In this document: positions 51,623 to 63,491 of the stretch, one piece after another | Layout: every line of letters starts with the position of its first letter | Position numbering within the stretch: position 1 is the stretch's first letter | NCBI RefSeq assembly: GCF_000002425.4 | Contig: NC_037255.1 | Span: 6,206,063-6,270,062, forward strand | Reading direction: 5' to 3' | DNA: 64,000 nucleotides | Source of the DNA: Physcomitrium patens | Taxonomy: Eukaryota > Streptophyta > Bryopsida > Funariales > Funariaceae | The notes under the pieces: generated by a model | Seen by the model: only the letters and a program-made list of their open reading frames with translations | The model's database searches: none | Told to the model about the DNA's origin: nothing | Program-made: the position numbers and the translations under genes

Positions 51623-52172
51623 TATTATAGACATCTAATAAAAATATTTTAGAAATATTTTTAGAATATTTTATTACATTCTAAAATATTTTAGAAAATT
51701 TTCAAAATATTTTAATAGAAGAATCTATGAATATTTTTAGAATATTTTATTACATTCTAAAATATTTTAAAAAATTTTCAAAATATTTTAATAGAAGAAT
51801 CTATGAATATTTTTAGAATATTTTAAAAGATTCTAAAAAGATTTTTAAATATTTTAAAAAATTCTAAAAAATTTTAGGAGGATTAAGGAAGTTGTCTAAA
51901 AAAGATCTTAGAATTTCTTTGTTTTTAAGCAACATGAAAACTTTTCAAGAAGCTTATTATTATCAAGGTTAATATTAAGCATATTTAGTATATATTGAAA
52001 TCAAGGTTGAGGGAATCTTAAGTCTCAACAACATGTCTATTGGAGCTTTAGCTGATTTCTTTTAATATTAATCTTATATTCATCTGGTTTAATTAAATTC
52101 AAATTATTATTTTTTGTTGAAATTCTTTTGTTCAATTTTTTATTTGATCTTTTGTGTAGTGTATTCATGATA
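51623..52172 (+). repeat. 5' LTR of H
   Basis: Starts TATTATAGACATCTAA and ends TAGTGTATTCATGATA. It is longer than the 3' LTR mainly because of a tandem duplication at 51655-51824. Confidence 0.75.
51655..51824. repeat. 76-bp tandem duplication in the H 5' LTR
   Basis: The unit begins atatttttagaatattttat. Two near-identical copies (51655-51730, 51731-51806) and the start of a third. It falls in the U3 part that carries heat-shock-like modules in J. Confidence 0.9.
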
Positions 52173-53339
52173 GTTTGTCAAGATTGCCTTTTTATAAATA
52201 CTAGAACTTGATCCTTTTAGATAGAAAATAGATTACTCCTCTTTTTAAAGGCATTTGAGTGCCTTAGATGTTATAGATTACCTTCCTCTAAATTAATATT
52301 ATTTAGATTTCATTGTTATTATTTTTCTTTCCAGATAGCTAGAAAAAAAGATGTTAATATGGTTGAGTCTTTCAAATCTAAGATGCTATTATGAACATAT
52401 TAAATACTTTATCTTATAGAATTGCTAAAATTGAGGAATTTTTTATAAGATTTCATTGTGATACAAGACTTGAAATAGTTCAATTTGTGATAGAACCACT
52501 TTCTCAAGCCTCTATATCTAAGGAGATGGTGGCATCTATACCTCAATAAGTAAACTTATGTATTCAATAGCATAAAAAGCCTTTGATTAGTCTTTTAGAA
52601 ATGTTTGATAGCACATACTCTAAGTTTCAAGGATTTATTAATCAAATTTGATTGATAACTTTTCTATAACTTAAGCGCTATTCAACAAAAGAGTCATGGA
52701 TCGGTTTAATTGGAATCTTATTTATAAGACAAACCTTATTTTAGTTTGTTCCTTTATTTGAAAAGAAATTTTCAATCTTGAGCAATTTTAAAGTTTTTTA
52801 AGAAGCATTTACACAGACATTCAAAAAATATGATAAGGCATAATGGATGAAAACAAAGATTCACTCATTACGTCAAGAATCATGCTCTACATCAATTTAT
52901 GTATCTGATTTTAGGCAATTAGTTTGTGACATCAATTGAGATGAATAAGTTTTTGTGAGACAATTCTATTGAGAATTAAGGAATGATATGAAAGACCTAT
53001 TATTATCATTACTTGATCCTCAAACAATCAATGAAGCCATCAATCAAGCTATAAAGTATAATAACTAATTATTTTAATACCATTACAATTAATGCTTGTG
53101 GACTTTGATAAAGCAACATACTAAAAATTTATATTCTACTACTTCAACAAATATATTACTTCCACACTTTAAAGCCAAGAATATACAAATTGATATAATA
53201 TAATTTAAATTTCATACAACAAAGGAAAAAAAGTATTGATTTGAATAAGGCTTATGCTTATATTATAATAAAAGAGGCCAAAAATTAAAGAACTATTCAA
53301 AGAAACAATATATAATGAAGTTTAAAAGTGTGATTTTTC

Positions 53340-54780
53340 AAAAAAACAAAGAAGCCTAGCGACAATAGATGTCATGCAATGTTATATTATAATATAATTA
53401 TATGGTGAAAATATAATCAAAATTAAATTTTTAATTAATATCTAATCATCTTCATTCTATAATAATTCGACATTTAAACATGTCTTTTATAAAAGCCTCT
53501 TAGTTTATTTTTTTATCTCAATAGTTAGTAAATTAACGGTTGGTTAATAATTTTACTTTCTAAGCTATAGAAATTCTTTTATTTCCTTAGAAAGGCCATA
53601 ATTTAATAAAAAAAATAAAAAATAGAAGAGATCAATAACTATTATGATTGATACTAGAGTTAAGTTGAAGATAAGGTAGAGCTAAAAATCTCTAAGATAA
53701 ATTAGATTGATATCCAAGGGTTGATTGTTTGTGGAATAGATTCAAAATTAAATCTATAGTCATTAAAATAGCTACCTATAACAAAATATAGAAGCATTTA
53801 AAAATTAGAAATTATAATTGATGGGCTTGCTTTAAGTTGTTCTAAATGCATAAGGCTTATTTTTTATAAGATTTGAGATGATTTTGCAATCATTATTCAA
53901 AATTAGAGTTTGTATTAGTAACTTTGGATTTATGCAATATAATTAGGACTAATATTCTTAGCTAATTTTTATAATTAGTATTACATCTATATTTCAAAAT
54001 TTTTAAATTCTTGATTGATTAGGTATGCATAAAATTTTGTATTAATCAAACAATGCACTTAAAAGATATCTAGTTTTTGATACATGAAAGTATGATAAAT
54101 TGATAGTTTAGAGTTGAATAGGATTTCTATGATATCTAAAGATCTACTAATTGAAAAAAGGTGAAATTTATTATGATATTAAAAGAATTGAAGATCAAGC
54201 TACACACCAATTTTGAGCTAAAGTTAATAATTAAAGAAGGAGAAATCATTAGAACATTTGAATCAACTTTTGCTTTGATGGCAGAGTAACATTAGTGTGG
54301 TTTTTTGGACATTTTCACATAATTTGTAAATTAGATTAAGCTGAATTTTTTTTGAACATGTAAAAGAATTATAGTAGCATTTTTTTATAAAATTTTGTAC
54401 CAATTGGATAGTCAAATTAGAAATTACAACTTCTTGAAGGTCACTAATTAAAATTAGGGCTTACAAAGAAAAATCAAAATTACCTAATTTTGAAAGTAAT
54501 AAGGAAATTAGAGTATTTATATGGTTGAGGTTACTAAGAAGAGTATTTTTAAGTAATTTGTATTAGCTTTAAGCACTTTTGAATTGAAATTTGAATTTCA
54601 TTATTTTTATATAGATAAAATCTATTAGAGTTTCTTAGATACTTATAAAAGATAACTTCACCTTCTATAGCAAGGTGCCTAATGCATTCTTAAATGAGAT
54701 AATCCATAATAAAAAATTAGCTAGCTATTCCAACACCTTAAATTTATCAAGGTTCCTATCTTTTTACCCAACATGCTTAT
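53340..54780. other. unassigned segment inside H between gag and protease
   Basis: About 1.4 kb that does not correspond to the family-2 plan. A plus-strand stretch (about 53640-53960, with TMIDTRVKL and later IDGLALSCSKCIR) looks like a protease region of another gypsy element. This may be a further old insertion or a gag-protease spacer. Confidence 0.25.
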
Positions 54781-57212
54781 TGTTTTATTATATTTTTATT
54801 TCTTAGTCCACAAAAACTTCAAAAAAATGCCTTATTAGATTTAAAATTCATCTAAAAAGCAAACACATGCTCTTGAAGAATTTATAAAATTACATAAAAT
54901 TCTTCTAGTACAAAAGCCAAAACTTGTATATATAGAAGTAATAGATGGTCGACCTTTATCTTCAAACAATGTTACTCATGAGACCATATTCCTAGAAATA
55001 TTATTTGAGGACCGTAGTAATAAAATAGTATTCAAAATTATTAAAATTCCATCTAATTCTATCATTTTAGGATTTTTGTAGTTAAAAAGAAATAATCCAT
55101 TTATAGATTGGAGGTTTCATAAGATTAAATTTCCTATAGAATTCCTTCAAATAAAACCTATCAAGAAGTCATCAACTATAAAATCTATATTTCTTCAAGC
55201 AAGAATTTTAATGAAGATGGCTAAGAAAGAAATATCATTTGTCATTTATACAACTCCAACTCGGGAAGAAACAAGCTTGCTAACAATTATCTTAGAGCAA
55301 AATAAAGAATTTTAAGATATCTTTGAAAAAAAATGTTGATATATTGCTAGAGCATTGACTATATGATTGTGCCATCAATCTTCAAAAAAAGGCTCAACTA
55401 TCAATTGATCCAATCTACAATCTATTACAGAATAAGCTTTTGGTACTAAAGAATTATATCAACAAAAATCTTGCAAAGAACTTTATTTGATATTTCAAAT
55501 TTTTAGTAGGTACACCTATATTTTTTGTAAAGAAAAAAGATGGATATTTGCAAATTTATATTGATTATTACAACCTCAATAAAATAATAGTAAAGAATTT
55601 TTATCCATTATCGTTGATATCAAAGCTTTTGGAGCAATTCAATTAAGTCAAGATCTATATCAAAATAGATCTTTGTAGAGTATAAAATTTAGTATGGATT
55701 AAAAAAAGAAATAAATAGAAGATAATATTTTGGACAAGGTAAAGATATTTTGAATATAATATTATATCTTTTGGATTGATAAATTCTCTAGCTATATTCT
55801 AGGATTTAATAAATGATATTTTTTGAAAATGCCTAGACAAGTTTGTTGTCTATTATCTTAATGATATCTTAATCTATTTCAAGACTCTTGAAGGACATAA
55901 ATAACATATGAATTAGTCTTATAAAAGTTAACAAAGATAGGATTATATGCCAAATTAAAAAAATATATATTTTATTAGCTAAAAGTAGAATTTTTTAGAT
56001 ATATTATATCCAATGAAGGCTTATTAATGGATCCAAAGAAAGTTCAAGTTGTAACAAAGTCAGCAACTTCAAAGATAACATAGGATGTATAATATTTTCT
56101 TAGATTTTCTTATTTCTATTGAATATTTATCAAAAAATATTTCCAAGTTGCTGCTTTTTTTACTTGGTTGATATCCAAAGACAAATTCGAATAAGAACAT
56201 TAAGCACAAAGGAATTTTCAAGATTTAAAGATAATGTTTACTACAATTTTAATCTTAATACATTTAGATTTTATAAAAAAAATTTATTTGGAGATTGATG
56301 CTTTTGATTTTGCATTAAGAGTTGTATTATCTTAGATGGAAAAATCTGGAAAGCTTCATTCAATTTTTGTGATTGTAGATTCTTTCTAAGAATGGCATCA
56401 CTTATTGAAAGATGCTATATATCTTACAGCTATATACAAATCACAAAAACTTAGAATATTTCATATTAGCTTAGGTTCTAAATTGCCACCAAGCTTATTG
56501 GAATATATTATTATCTTATTTTTATTTTTTGATTACAAAGTAATCAAAAAAATAACAAAGACTATCAAATTCTTAATTAAAGAGATCATATCTCATTCTA
56601 AAGGTAAGAGAAGCAAAATTTGATTAGCAATATGCAACTCTCTTGAAGCTAAAACAATTTTTTCTTTATACTAATTTTATAATTATACCTATTTTTTTAA
56701 TTTTTCTTAAATAACTTCATGCAACATCAGCCAAGGATTCATTAAGTTGTAATATCAAGTAGTACCTTAACAATGACAAGTTCAAGTTAGTGGAAGATCT
56801 TTTGTATTTTGATGATTGTTTATATATTTCAAAAGAACCTACATAACTTTGTGTTCTTCAATCTTGTTGTCATTTCCTAACTACAAAACATTTTGGTTTA
56901 ACAAAACATTACAACTTATGTCTCAAGATTTTTGGTGGCTTCAAATTTGGAGGGCTTTAAAAGAATTTTTTTCTTGTGTAACATCTGTTTAAGTTCTAAG
57001 AATTTTTGACATTGTCCTTATGGACTTCTATAGCCATTTTCAATTCCAAAGCAACCATGGTTTTCAATATTAATAGACTTCATCATTGATCTATCACCAT
57101 CAACTACATTTGATGATATCTATGTTGTTGTGGATTCATTTACAAAGATGACACATTTTGTTCTATGTAAAATGACAATTTCTAAAGAAGAAATAGAAAG
57201 GTTATTTTTTAG

Positions 57213-57214
<2 letters not shown>

Positions 57215-57276
<62 letters not shown>
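57215..57276. repeat. (TA)n microsatellite in the H integrase region
   Basis: About 31 TA dinucleotides, the longest run in the window. Confidence 0.95.
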
Positions 57277-57278
<2 letters not shown>

Positions 57279-58271
57279 TGGCCTACCTAATGATACTATT
57301 TTTTTTATAAAAAACCTCAATTTATATCAAAGTTTTAAAAATTTCTTTTGAAATATTGAAGGTAGATATTAAAAAAAATTCTACTCTCTATTTTTAAATC
57401 AATGATCAAACAAAATAAGTCAATCAATTTTTGCAATAGTATTTACAATGTATCATCAACTATCAACAAGATGATTGGATCTTGTGATTATCTTTAGCAA
57501 AGTTTGTTTATAATAATACTCTTTATACTTCAATTCAACAAATACTATTTTATGCTAATTATGGTTACTATCCAAAGCTTGATTTTTTAGATACATCAAA
57601 GAATAAAAATTCAACAGCTAAAAATCTTATAAAATAGTTATAATTCTAGACAATTTTAAAGCTCTATTTATAAGCAGATCAAGATTCTTATATAATATCT
57701 TTACATAAATTTTTAAAAAAATTCCTTGATTTTTAAGTTGGAGATAAAGTATGGATTCTTTGACAAAATATTAAGACTAATTGAGCTTGCAATAAGTTAG
57801 ACTACCAAAAAGCCGAGCTATTTTGTATTCAAAAGCAAATTAATTTAATAGCTTATCGATTGAAACTACCCACATTTATGAAAGTACATCCAATATTTTA
57901 TGTTTCTTTTTTAGAGACTTATACAAAATCAACTATTCCAAGAAGAATACAACCATCTTTACTTTGCATTCAAATAAATAATCATATAGAATATGAGGTG
58001 GAAAAATTCTTTAATTCTTAACAAAACAAAGGCAAGTTAGAATACTTTATTCATTCACATAGCTATGATACTAATAAATACACATGGAAACTACTAAAAA
58101 ATCTAATTAATGTGCCATAAAAGGTACATGAATTTCATTGATACTATCATCAAAAACCTAAATTTATTTACGAATGGCTTTTTAATAAAATTTATATTAT
58201 AATATTTCATATAATTTTTTTAAATTAAATAAGTATTATTTAAAATAATTTTAGTATTTAATATATATAAT

Positions 58272-58721
58272 ATGTCAAATTGGAGAAGATTTAGAGAGTC
58301 TTTAGATCATAAATCTCAAGTAAAGCCAAAGTTGGAGTTTTCTTCATCACATCTACTAAATCAACCATTCTAACTTTCACAATCTTTGCAAGACTATTCT
58401 TGAGATGAAATTAGATCTTCTTGAAAGAAAAAATGCTTATACTACAATCAACTCAAACAAAAAAATCTCTAAGATGATACTTGAGTTTTGATTATTATAT
58501 TGGAAGTTAGTGCAGTACAACCTAATGGTACTAAAGCCACTTTTCATAGATGTTTAGAAGGTCTTAATGTTAACTAAGTCTAAAAAATAGGTCTTCCACA
58601 AGCAAATAAAGATAGCCATTATCGCTATTTGACTAGACTAGTGTATCTTTTGAATAGAAATCAACATGCAACATATATTGTAGCTATAATTTAAAAAATA
58701 TTTAAATTTTTACAAATATGA
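58272..58721 (+). pseudogene. extra ORF region after the chromodomain, element H
   Basis: ATG (M-S-N-W) after the chromodomain. The later part keeps SHYRYLTRLVYLLNRNQH and a terminal F-K-F-L, matching SHYRWLQGPLNHLPREQQ and F-I-F-L of element J. Eroded. Confidence 0.5.
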
Positions 58722-58763
58722 AATTGATGCTCCTATTAAACTTAGAATTAGAAGGAGAGATGA

Positions 58764-59204
58764 TGTTAAAGACATCTAAAAAAAAGTTGTTAAAAATATA
58801 CTATTAAATTTTAGAAGATTTTAATAGATTTTTAAAATATTTTAATAAAAAATATTATAAATATTTTTAGAATATTTTAGAAGATTCTAGAAGGATATCA
58901 AAATATACTAAAAATTTTTAGAATGTTCAAGAAAGATTAAAGAAGTTAAGTAAGAAGGATCTTAAGATTGCTTCATCTTTAAGTAATATAGAAACTTCTC
59001 AAAGAGCTTTGTAATACCTAATATATATTAGAATCAAGGTTGAAGAAATCTTGAGTTTCAACAACATGTCTCTTAAAGCTTTAGTTTACCTCTCTTAATA
59101 TTAATCTTGTACTCATCTAGTTTAATCAAGTTCAAGCTAGTTTTTTTATTGAAACTCTTTTTTTCAACTTCTTATTTGGTCTTTTGTATAATATATTCCT
59201 AACA
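58764..59204 (+). repeat. 3' LTR of H
   Basis: Starts TGTTAAAGACATC directly after the purine tract agaaggagagatga and ends CCTAACA, 441 bp. It shares with the J LTR the segment caacaacatgtctcttaaag and cttgtactcatctagtttaa. Confidence 0.85.
58880..58892 (+). promoter_or_regulatory. three-module heat-shock element in the H 3' LTR
   Basis: GAAgaTTCtaGAA with exact two-base spacing, the minimal perfect HSE form, in the U3 part of an otherwise badly decayed LTR. Confidence 0.5.
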
Positions 59205-61072
59205 AATCTACTCTAAGAACACAAAAGAATATGAATTTCATGTTTATCATGTGTTACAAAAACTAAGAGATGTAGGACTTTGTTCCAAAATAAAAAAAAA
59301 GTATGTATTTTATTTTATTGAAGTCGACTTCTTAAGATACATTATTTCAAATAATGGACTCATGATGGATCGTAAAAAAATTCAAATCATTGTGAATAAG
59401 AGGATTATAAAAATGAAATAAAAAAATTTTTAATTTTTAAGATTTGTTAATTATTATTGAATCTTCATCAAGAGCTTTTTTCAAGTTCTAGCTCCATTTA
59501 CAAATTTGACTTGTAAAAATAAACTTCAATAGAATCAAGAAGCAAAAGCAACATTTGAAGTTTTAAAAATAACTTTTGTTTTTGTATCAATCTTGTATTG
59601 CATCAATTTTTCTAAACTATTTCTTATAGAAATAAATGCATTAGACTTTGCTTTGAGTGCCATATTGTTACAAATGGGAATGCATAATAAACCTCATCTA
59701 CTAGCTTTTTGTTTAAGAAAAGTTTTATTAGCCAAGATCAACTATGAGATCCACAACAAAGAACTTCTTACAATTATAGATTCATTTCTAGAATGGAGCC
59801 ATTATCTAGAAGGCACTTTTAGTCTAATCATTGTATATATAGATCACAAGAATCTTGAGTATTTTATATCAACACATGTTTTGAATAATTATTAAGTTTG
59901 TTGGAGCATATTTTTTTTAAGATTTGAATTCAAAATCACTTATAGGCTAAGTAAATAACAAGGTTTTTTAAATACTCTTTTTAGATAATCTTATCTTATA
60001 AAAAAAGAAGAAAATGTGGCTTTCTATCAACAATAGATAATTTTCTTGCAGTTAGAACAATTTCATCTTCAAGCAATAAAATCAACACAAACTTTTGATT
60101 CAATTTTTTTTAATCAAGTTCAATCAAATATGTCCTTTAATCCTCTTCTTTAAGATATTAAGAAAAATCCTTCAAAATCTCATAATACTTCTAAATTTGA
60201 ATTTAAAAATAATTTATTCTATTTTATAGATCACTTATATATTTTAAAAGATGAAACATGATTATGTATTTTCTAAGCTTGCCATGACTTCTCACCAATA
60301 AGATATTTTGGATACAAGATTTTGGAATTAATATCTAAAGATTTTTCATGGCCTCAAATATGGAAGATACTCAAATATTTTGTACAATCATATGATATTT
60401 CTACAAAATCAAAAATTCTTCATCATTGATCTAACAGACTTTTTTAGCCATTATTTATTCTAAAACAACCATGGTCTTTTATTTCTATGGAATTTATCAT
60501 AGATTTTTTAATCTCAAGTTTTTATGACTTTATATTTGTGATAGCAAATCATTTCACCAAAATGGCACATTTTGTATCATATATAAAATCTTTTTTAAAT
60601 AAAAAAATAGCTAAGTTTTTTCTTGATAATATCTATTATTATCATGGATTGCATAAAAATATCATATTAGATAGAGAGACTTAATTTTTATGAAGATTTA
60701 AGAGAATTAATTTTAAGATTTTAATAGTAGACATAAAACTATCATCAACTTACTATTCTCAAATTGATACACAAATGGAGCACATAAATTAAATTTTAGT
60801 TTAATATTTGAGGTGTTTCATCTACTATAAACAAGATGATTAGAAAACTCTTTTGTCATTGGCAAAATTTTCTTATAATAACATGGTACATTCTTTTACT
60901 TAATAAATACCTTTTTTTACCTATTATGGTTATAATCTACAACTTGATGTTTTTGACTTTTCAAAAGTTGATAATCCTATGGTAGAAGATTATGAAAATT
61001 ATTTATTTGAGCTACATGCAATAATGAAGGTAGATCTAAAAGAAATTCAAAAATGACAAAAGATCAATATCG

Positions 61073-62352
61073 TGTCAGGGTAAAGAGAGTTTGTATCAAA
61101 AAAGCGTTGGGCTTCTGGCCACCACTAAATGCTCAATTAAATCTAAGATATTAAAGTTTCAAGTTTATATATAATATTTTTCCTTTTAGGATAATTACAT
61201 TAATACATAAGCCTAAGTACAAAAACAAAGAACCAAATATATGATAAAAATATCTTTAAACCTTATATACCTTGATAGAAAAAAAATTCCTGAACTTCAA
61301 TAGTTCATATCTCAAGATCGGACTATCTAAAGAAACTAAAATTTTATATAAAATATTTATATACTTCCAAAAACTACTAAAAAAAATTTCAACCTCAAAT
61401 TTATTACAAATCTTGAGATATTGTCAAAATTCTAACAGTAGTTTCAAATCCTTATGCACTTTTCTTTATATCTCCCAAACTAAGTACTAAAACACCATGA
61501 AACTTTAATCTATAGCTTTTTAACCTAATAACACACACTTTTGGAAATTTTGAGCCAAAAATTTATCTAGAAATTCAAGATATGGCTCCAACCACTACTA
61601 TTAACAAAATAACTTACTTACTATCTTTGAATTACATGTGCTATCTTCAACACCTTATAATTCCTTCATCTAGATTTAGAATTCATCAAACAATATATGA
61701 AAAGTATAGTTAAAAAAATGCTTTCTCCAAATTCAATCATCAATCCTTCATTGCTTTCCGTAAACGTATGTTATGTCCCAAAGAGTGATAGTAGGTACAA
61801 AATTGACACCTTAACTTTAAATGCCTATAATTCTTTCAGAAAAACTCCAAATCATACAAAATTTGTACCCAAACCATATCCAAAAACCTAAACTTGCTGA
61901 TCCTAGCCTCCAAAGCTCGAATGACGTCAAAAAAGAAATCCTAATCTCTAATAAGGCCTCAAGCAACCTCTTTGAAGCCCATTGGGCATGACATTCGACC
62001 AATAGAGATGAAGATCTTTACTCCTTACTTTCATCCAACCATATTTTGCTTTCATCCTTCCCAATAAGCCTCCTTATAGTTTAGACTTTCATCTTTAGAC
62101 TCCAACCTTCTTTTAAGCTTTATACTAAATATCTAAATCCTACATAATATAAACACTATAATCAAAATAGATAAACATCTAAATAAATTTTCTTATATCA
62201 AGTCTTTTTAAATTTACTTACTAACCACTCTAATCCACATGAAGACTTACAAACATAATATTAGATACAATATTAGTGAGTGTACAAGGAGGCCAACAAA
62301 GAATCATACCTTGCTTTCTTTAATTAAATTTTACATGCTATAAGCAACTACA
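61073..62352 (-). mobile_element. solo LTR of family X inside chromovirus G
   Basis: 1,280 bp. On the minus strand it starts TGTAGTTGCTTATAGCATG and ends CTTTACCCTGACA, so it has TG...CA ends. G integrase C-terminal sequence lies on both sides. A second, split copy is at 17539-17836 plus 24412-24770. No ORF of note and no clear target-site duplication. The parent element is not present in the window. Confidence 0.7.
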
Positions 62353-62635
62353 GTACAACAACAAATGATTATTACAAGGAATAACCTCAATTCCACATTA
62401 ACAATAAGGTATGGTTACTTCATTATAATATTAAGACTATTCACTTTTATAACAAGTTGGATTATTATAGACTTTGTGTCACGGACACAAAATACAGACT
62501 TGAAATCTAACAAGAAGTTCAAGAAGAAGTGGCAGAACTAGATTAAACAGATGAGTACAAGAACAACACCAGAAAGGTGAGCTAGAACTCCAAGAGATGT
62601 GTTGTCGAGACTGAAGAACTCTTCAGCCTCGACTC

Positions 62636-62645
62636 CTATATATAC
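62636..62645 (-). promoter_or_regulatory. TATA box of the J LTR
   Basis: TATATATAGG on the minus strand, about 305 bases from the LTR start and about 35 bases downstream of the last heat-shock module pair. Confidence 0.7.
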
Positions 62646-62677
62646 TACTGGCCTATGGTTCTAAGGAAGCGCATCAA

Positions 62678-62914
62678 GAAGCTTCCCAAGAACTATGAAG
62701 CTTCTCGAGCAACTACCCAAGAGCTAGGAAGCTTCTCAAGTAACTTCCTAGAATCTACTAGAATATTCTAAGAATCTTCTAGAGCCTTCTAAGGGAATCT
62801 TTAGGAAATCTTTAAAGAATCTTTAGGGAATCTTTGAAGAATATTCTAAGAGAATATTCAAGGAATCTTCTGGAAGTTTCTAGAGACTTCTTTTTAGAAG
62901 GTTCTAGAAACTTG
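62678..62914 (-). promoter_or_regulatory. heat-shock-element array in U3 of the J LTR
   Basis: Alternating GAA and TTC modules with two-base spacing (plus-strand reading). 62863-62890 has six modules in phase, of which the first four read GAAtcTTCtgGAAgtTTC and the fifth is GAG. 62897-62914 has GAAggTTCtaGAAac. Pairs occur at 62839-62846, 62852-62859, 62761-62768, 62772-62779 (continuing with GAG and TTC to 62789), 62728-62735, 62697-62704 and 62678-62685. Three or more contiguous modules form a binding site for the heat-shock factor trimer. The array lies upstream of the TATA box as expected for a promoter element. Confidence 0.7.
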
Positions 62915-62948
62915 TCTCTTGAAAGGTCTAAGGACTATGTCCCTAACA

Positions 62949-62962
62949 TCACCTCCTCCTTT
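62949..62962 (-). other. polypurine tract of J
   Basis: AAAGGAGGAGGTGA on the minus strand, directly before the LTR start; it primes plus-strand synthesis in this class. Comparable tracts precede the LTRs of A, B and H. Confidence 0.8.
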
Positions 62963-63004
62963 AGCTTCGAGGTCTCCGAGAAGCAATGTTATTGTCAGTC
63001 AATA

Positions 63005-63346
63005 TCAACGCAAGAAAATGAAGATTTGTCGCATAACCTCTGCTATGAACTCCAATTGTTGTTCACGAGGCAAGTGATTCAATGGTCCTTGAAGCCAACG
63101 GTAGTGGCTCACGCCTTCAACTTCTGACCAAGCATGAACCTCCGTGTCTTCATTGTGAAATTGTCCTGCAAACACTCCTTCTGGCTGACCATTGTAAGCA
63201 GGCTCGACCTCAAATACAATCACCAGCGATCTGTTGCTCGGAATCCTTCGACGTCGTCGTGGTGCAGGCGGTTCTTCATCTCGCGGTCGTCTTCATGAGC
63301 TAGTTGCTTGAGATGACATGACAAGTGTAGTATCTTGGCTATCCAT
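63005..63346 (-). pseudogene. extra ORF region after the chromodomain, element J
   Basis: The region starts at an ATG (M-D-S-Q) about 145 bases after the pol stop, directly behind a pyrimidine-rich TTTTAG that resembles a splice acceptor. It contains an arginine-rich stretch (RRRRRIPSNR, about 63256-63227) and an open part (63223-63005) with EVEPAYNGQPEGVFAGQF and HYRWLQGPLNHLPREQQLEF. Function unknown; residues are shared with the same region of A and H. Best-preserved copy in the window. Confidence 0.6.
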
Positions 63347-63491
63347 ATTCAAAGGCTAAAACAATAAGAACAAACTTGGGCTACTAACAAAGTTCTACGC
63401 TATCTTGAAGAGAATGACTACATCAACTATGGATTTTGGTGGTGCTCTCTCCTCTTTTCTGTTTTCTGGATGAGCAAGCTTCAGTAAGAAG

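Larger units (their letters stand above)
51623..59204 (+). mobile_element. chromovirus H (family 2), decayed, nested in G
   Basis: 5' LTR 51623-52172 and 3' LTR 58764-59204, with similar 5-bp flanks aattt (51618-51622) and aatct (59205-59209). Internal order is gag (about 52340-53330), protease (about 54870-55140, with VIDGRPLSS), RT (about 55490-56170), RNase H (about 56250-56450), integrase (about 56780-57560), chromodomain (about 57980-58170), extra ORF (58272-58721) and a purine tract before the 3' LTR. The RT of G reads on across the insertion. The LTRs resemble those of J. Many breaks, very AT-rich. Confidence 0.85.
49069..62477 (+). mobile_element. chromovirus G (family 1), twice interrupted
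   Basis: 5' LTR (49069 to about 49640), gag (about 49890-50480) with a zinc-knuckle region (50570-50640), protease (about 50750-51010) and the first part of RT (about 51110-51622). It is then interrupted by element H. The RT end and RNase H (59205-59900, with ETDASDFA-like INALDFA), integrase (about 60130-60960) and integrase C-terminus (to 61072) follow. It is interrupted again by the X LTR and resumes at 62353-62477. The 3' end is lost at the LTR of J. High AT, many breaks; one of the oldest layers here. Confidence 0.85.
62478..62948 (-). repeat. 3' LTR of chromovirus J
   Basis: On the minus strand it starts TGTTAGGGACATAG and ends GTGTCCGTGACA, 471 bp. U3 carries the heat-shock-like array (62914 down to 62678), then a TATA box (62645-62636). 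Confidence 0.9.
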
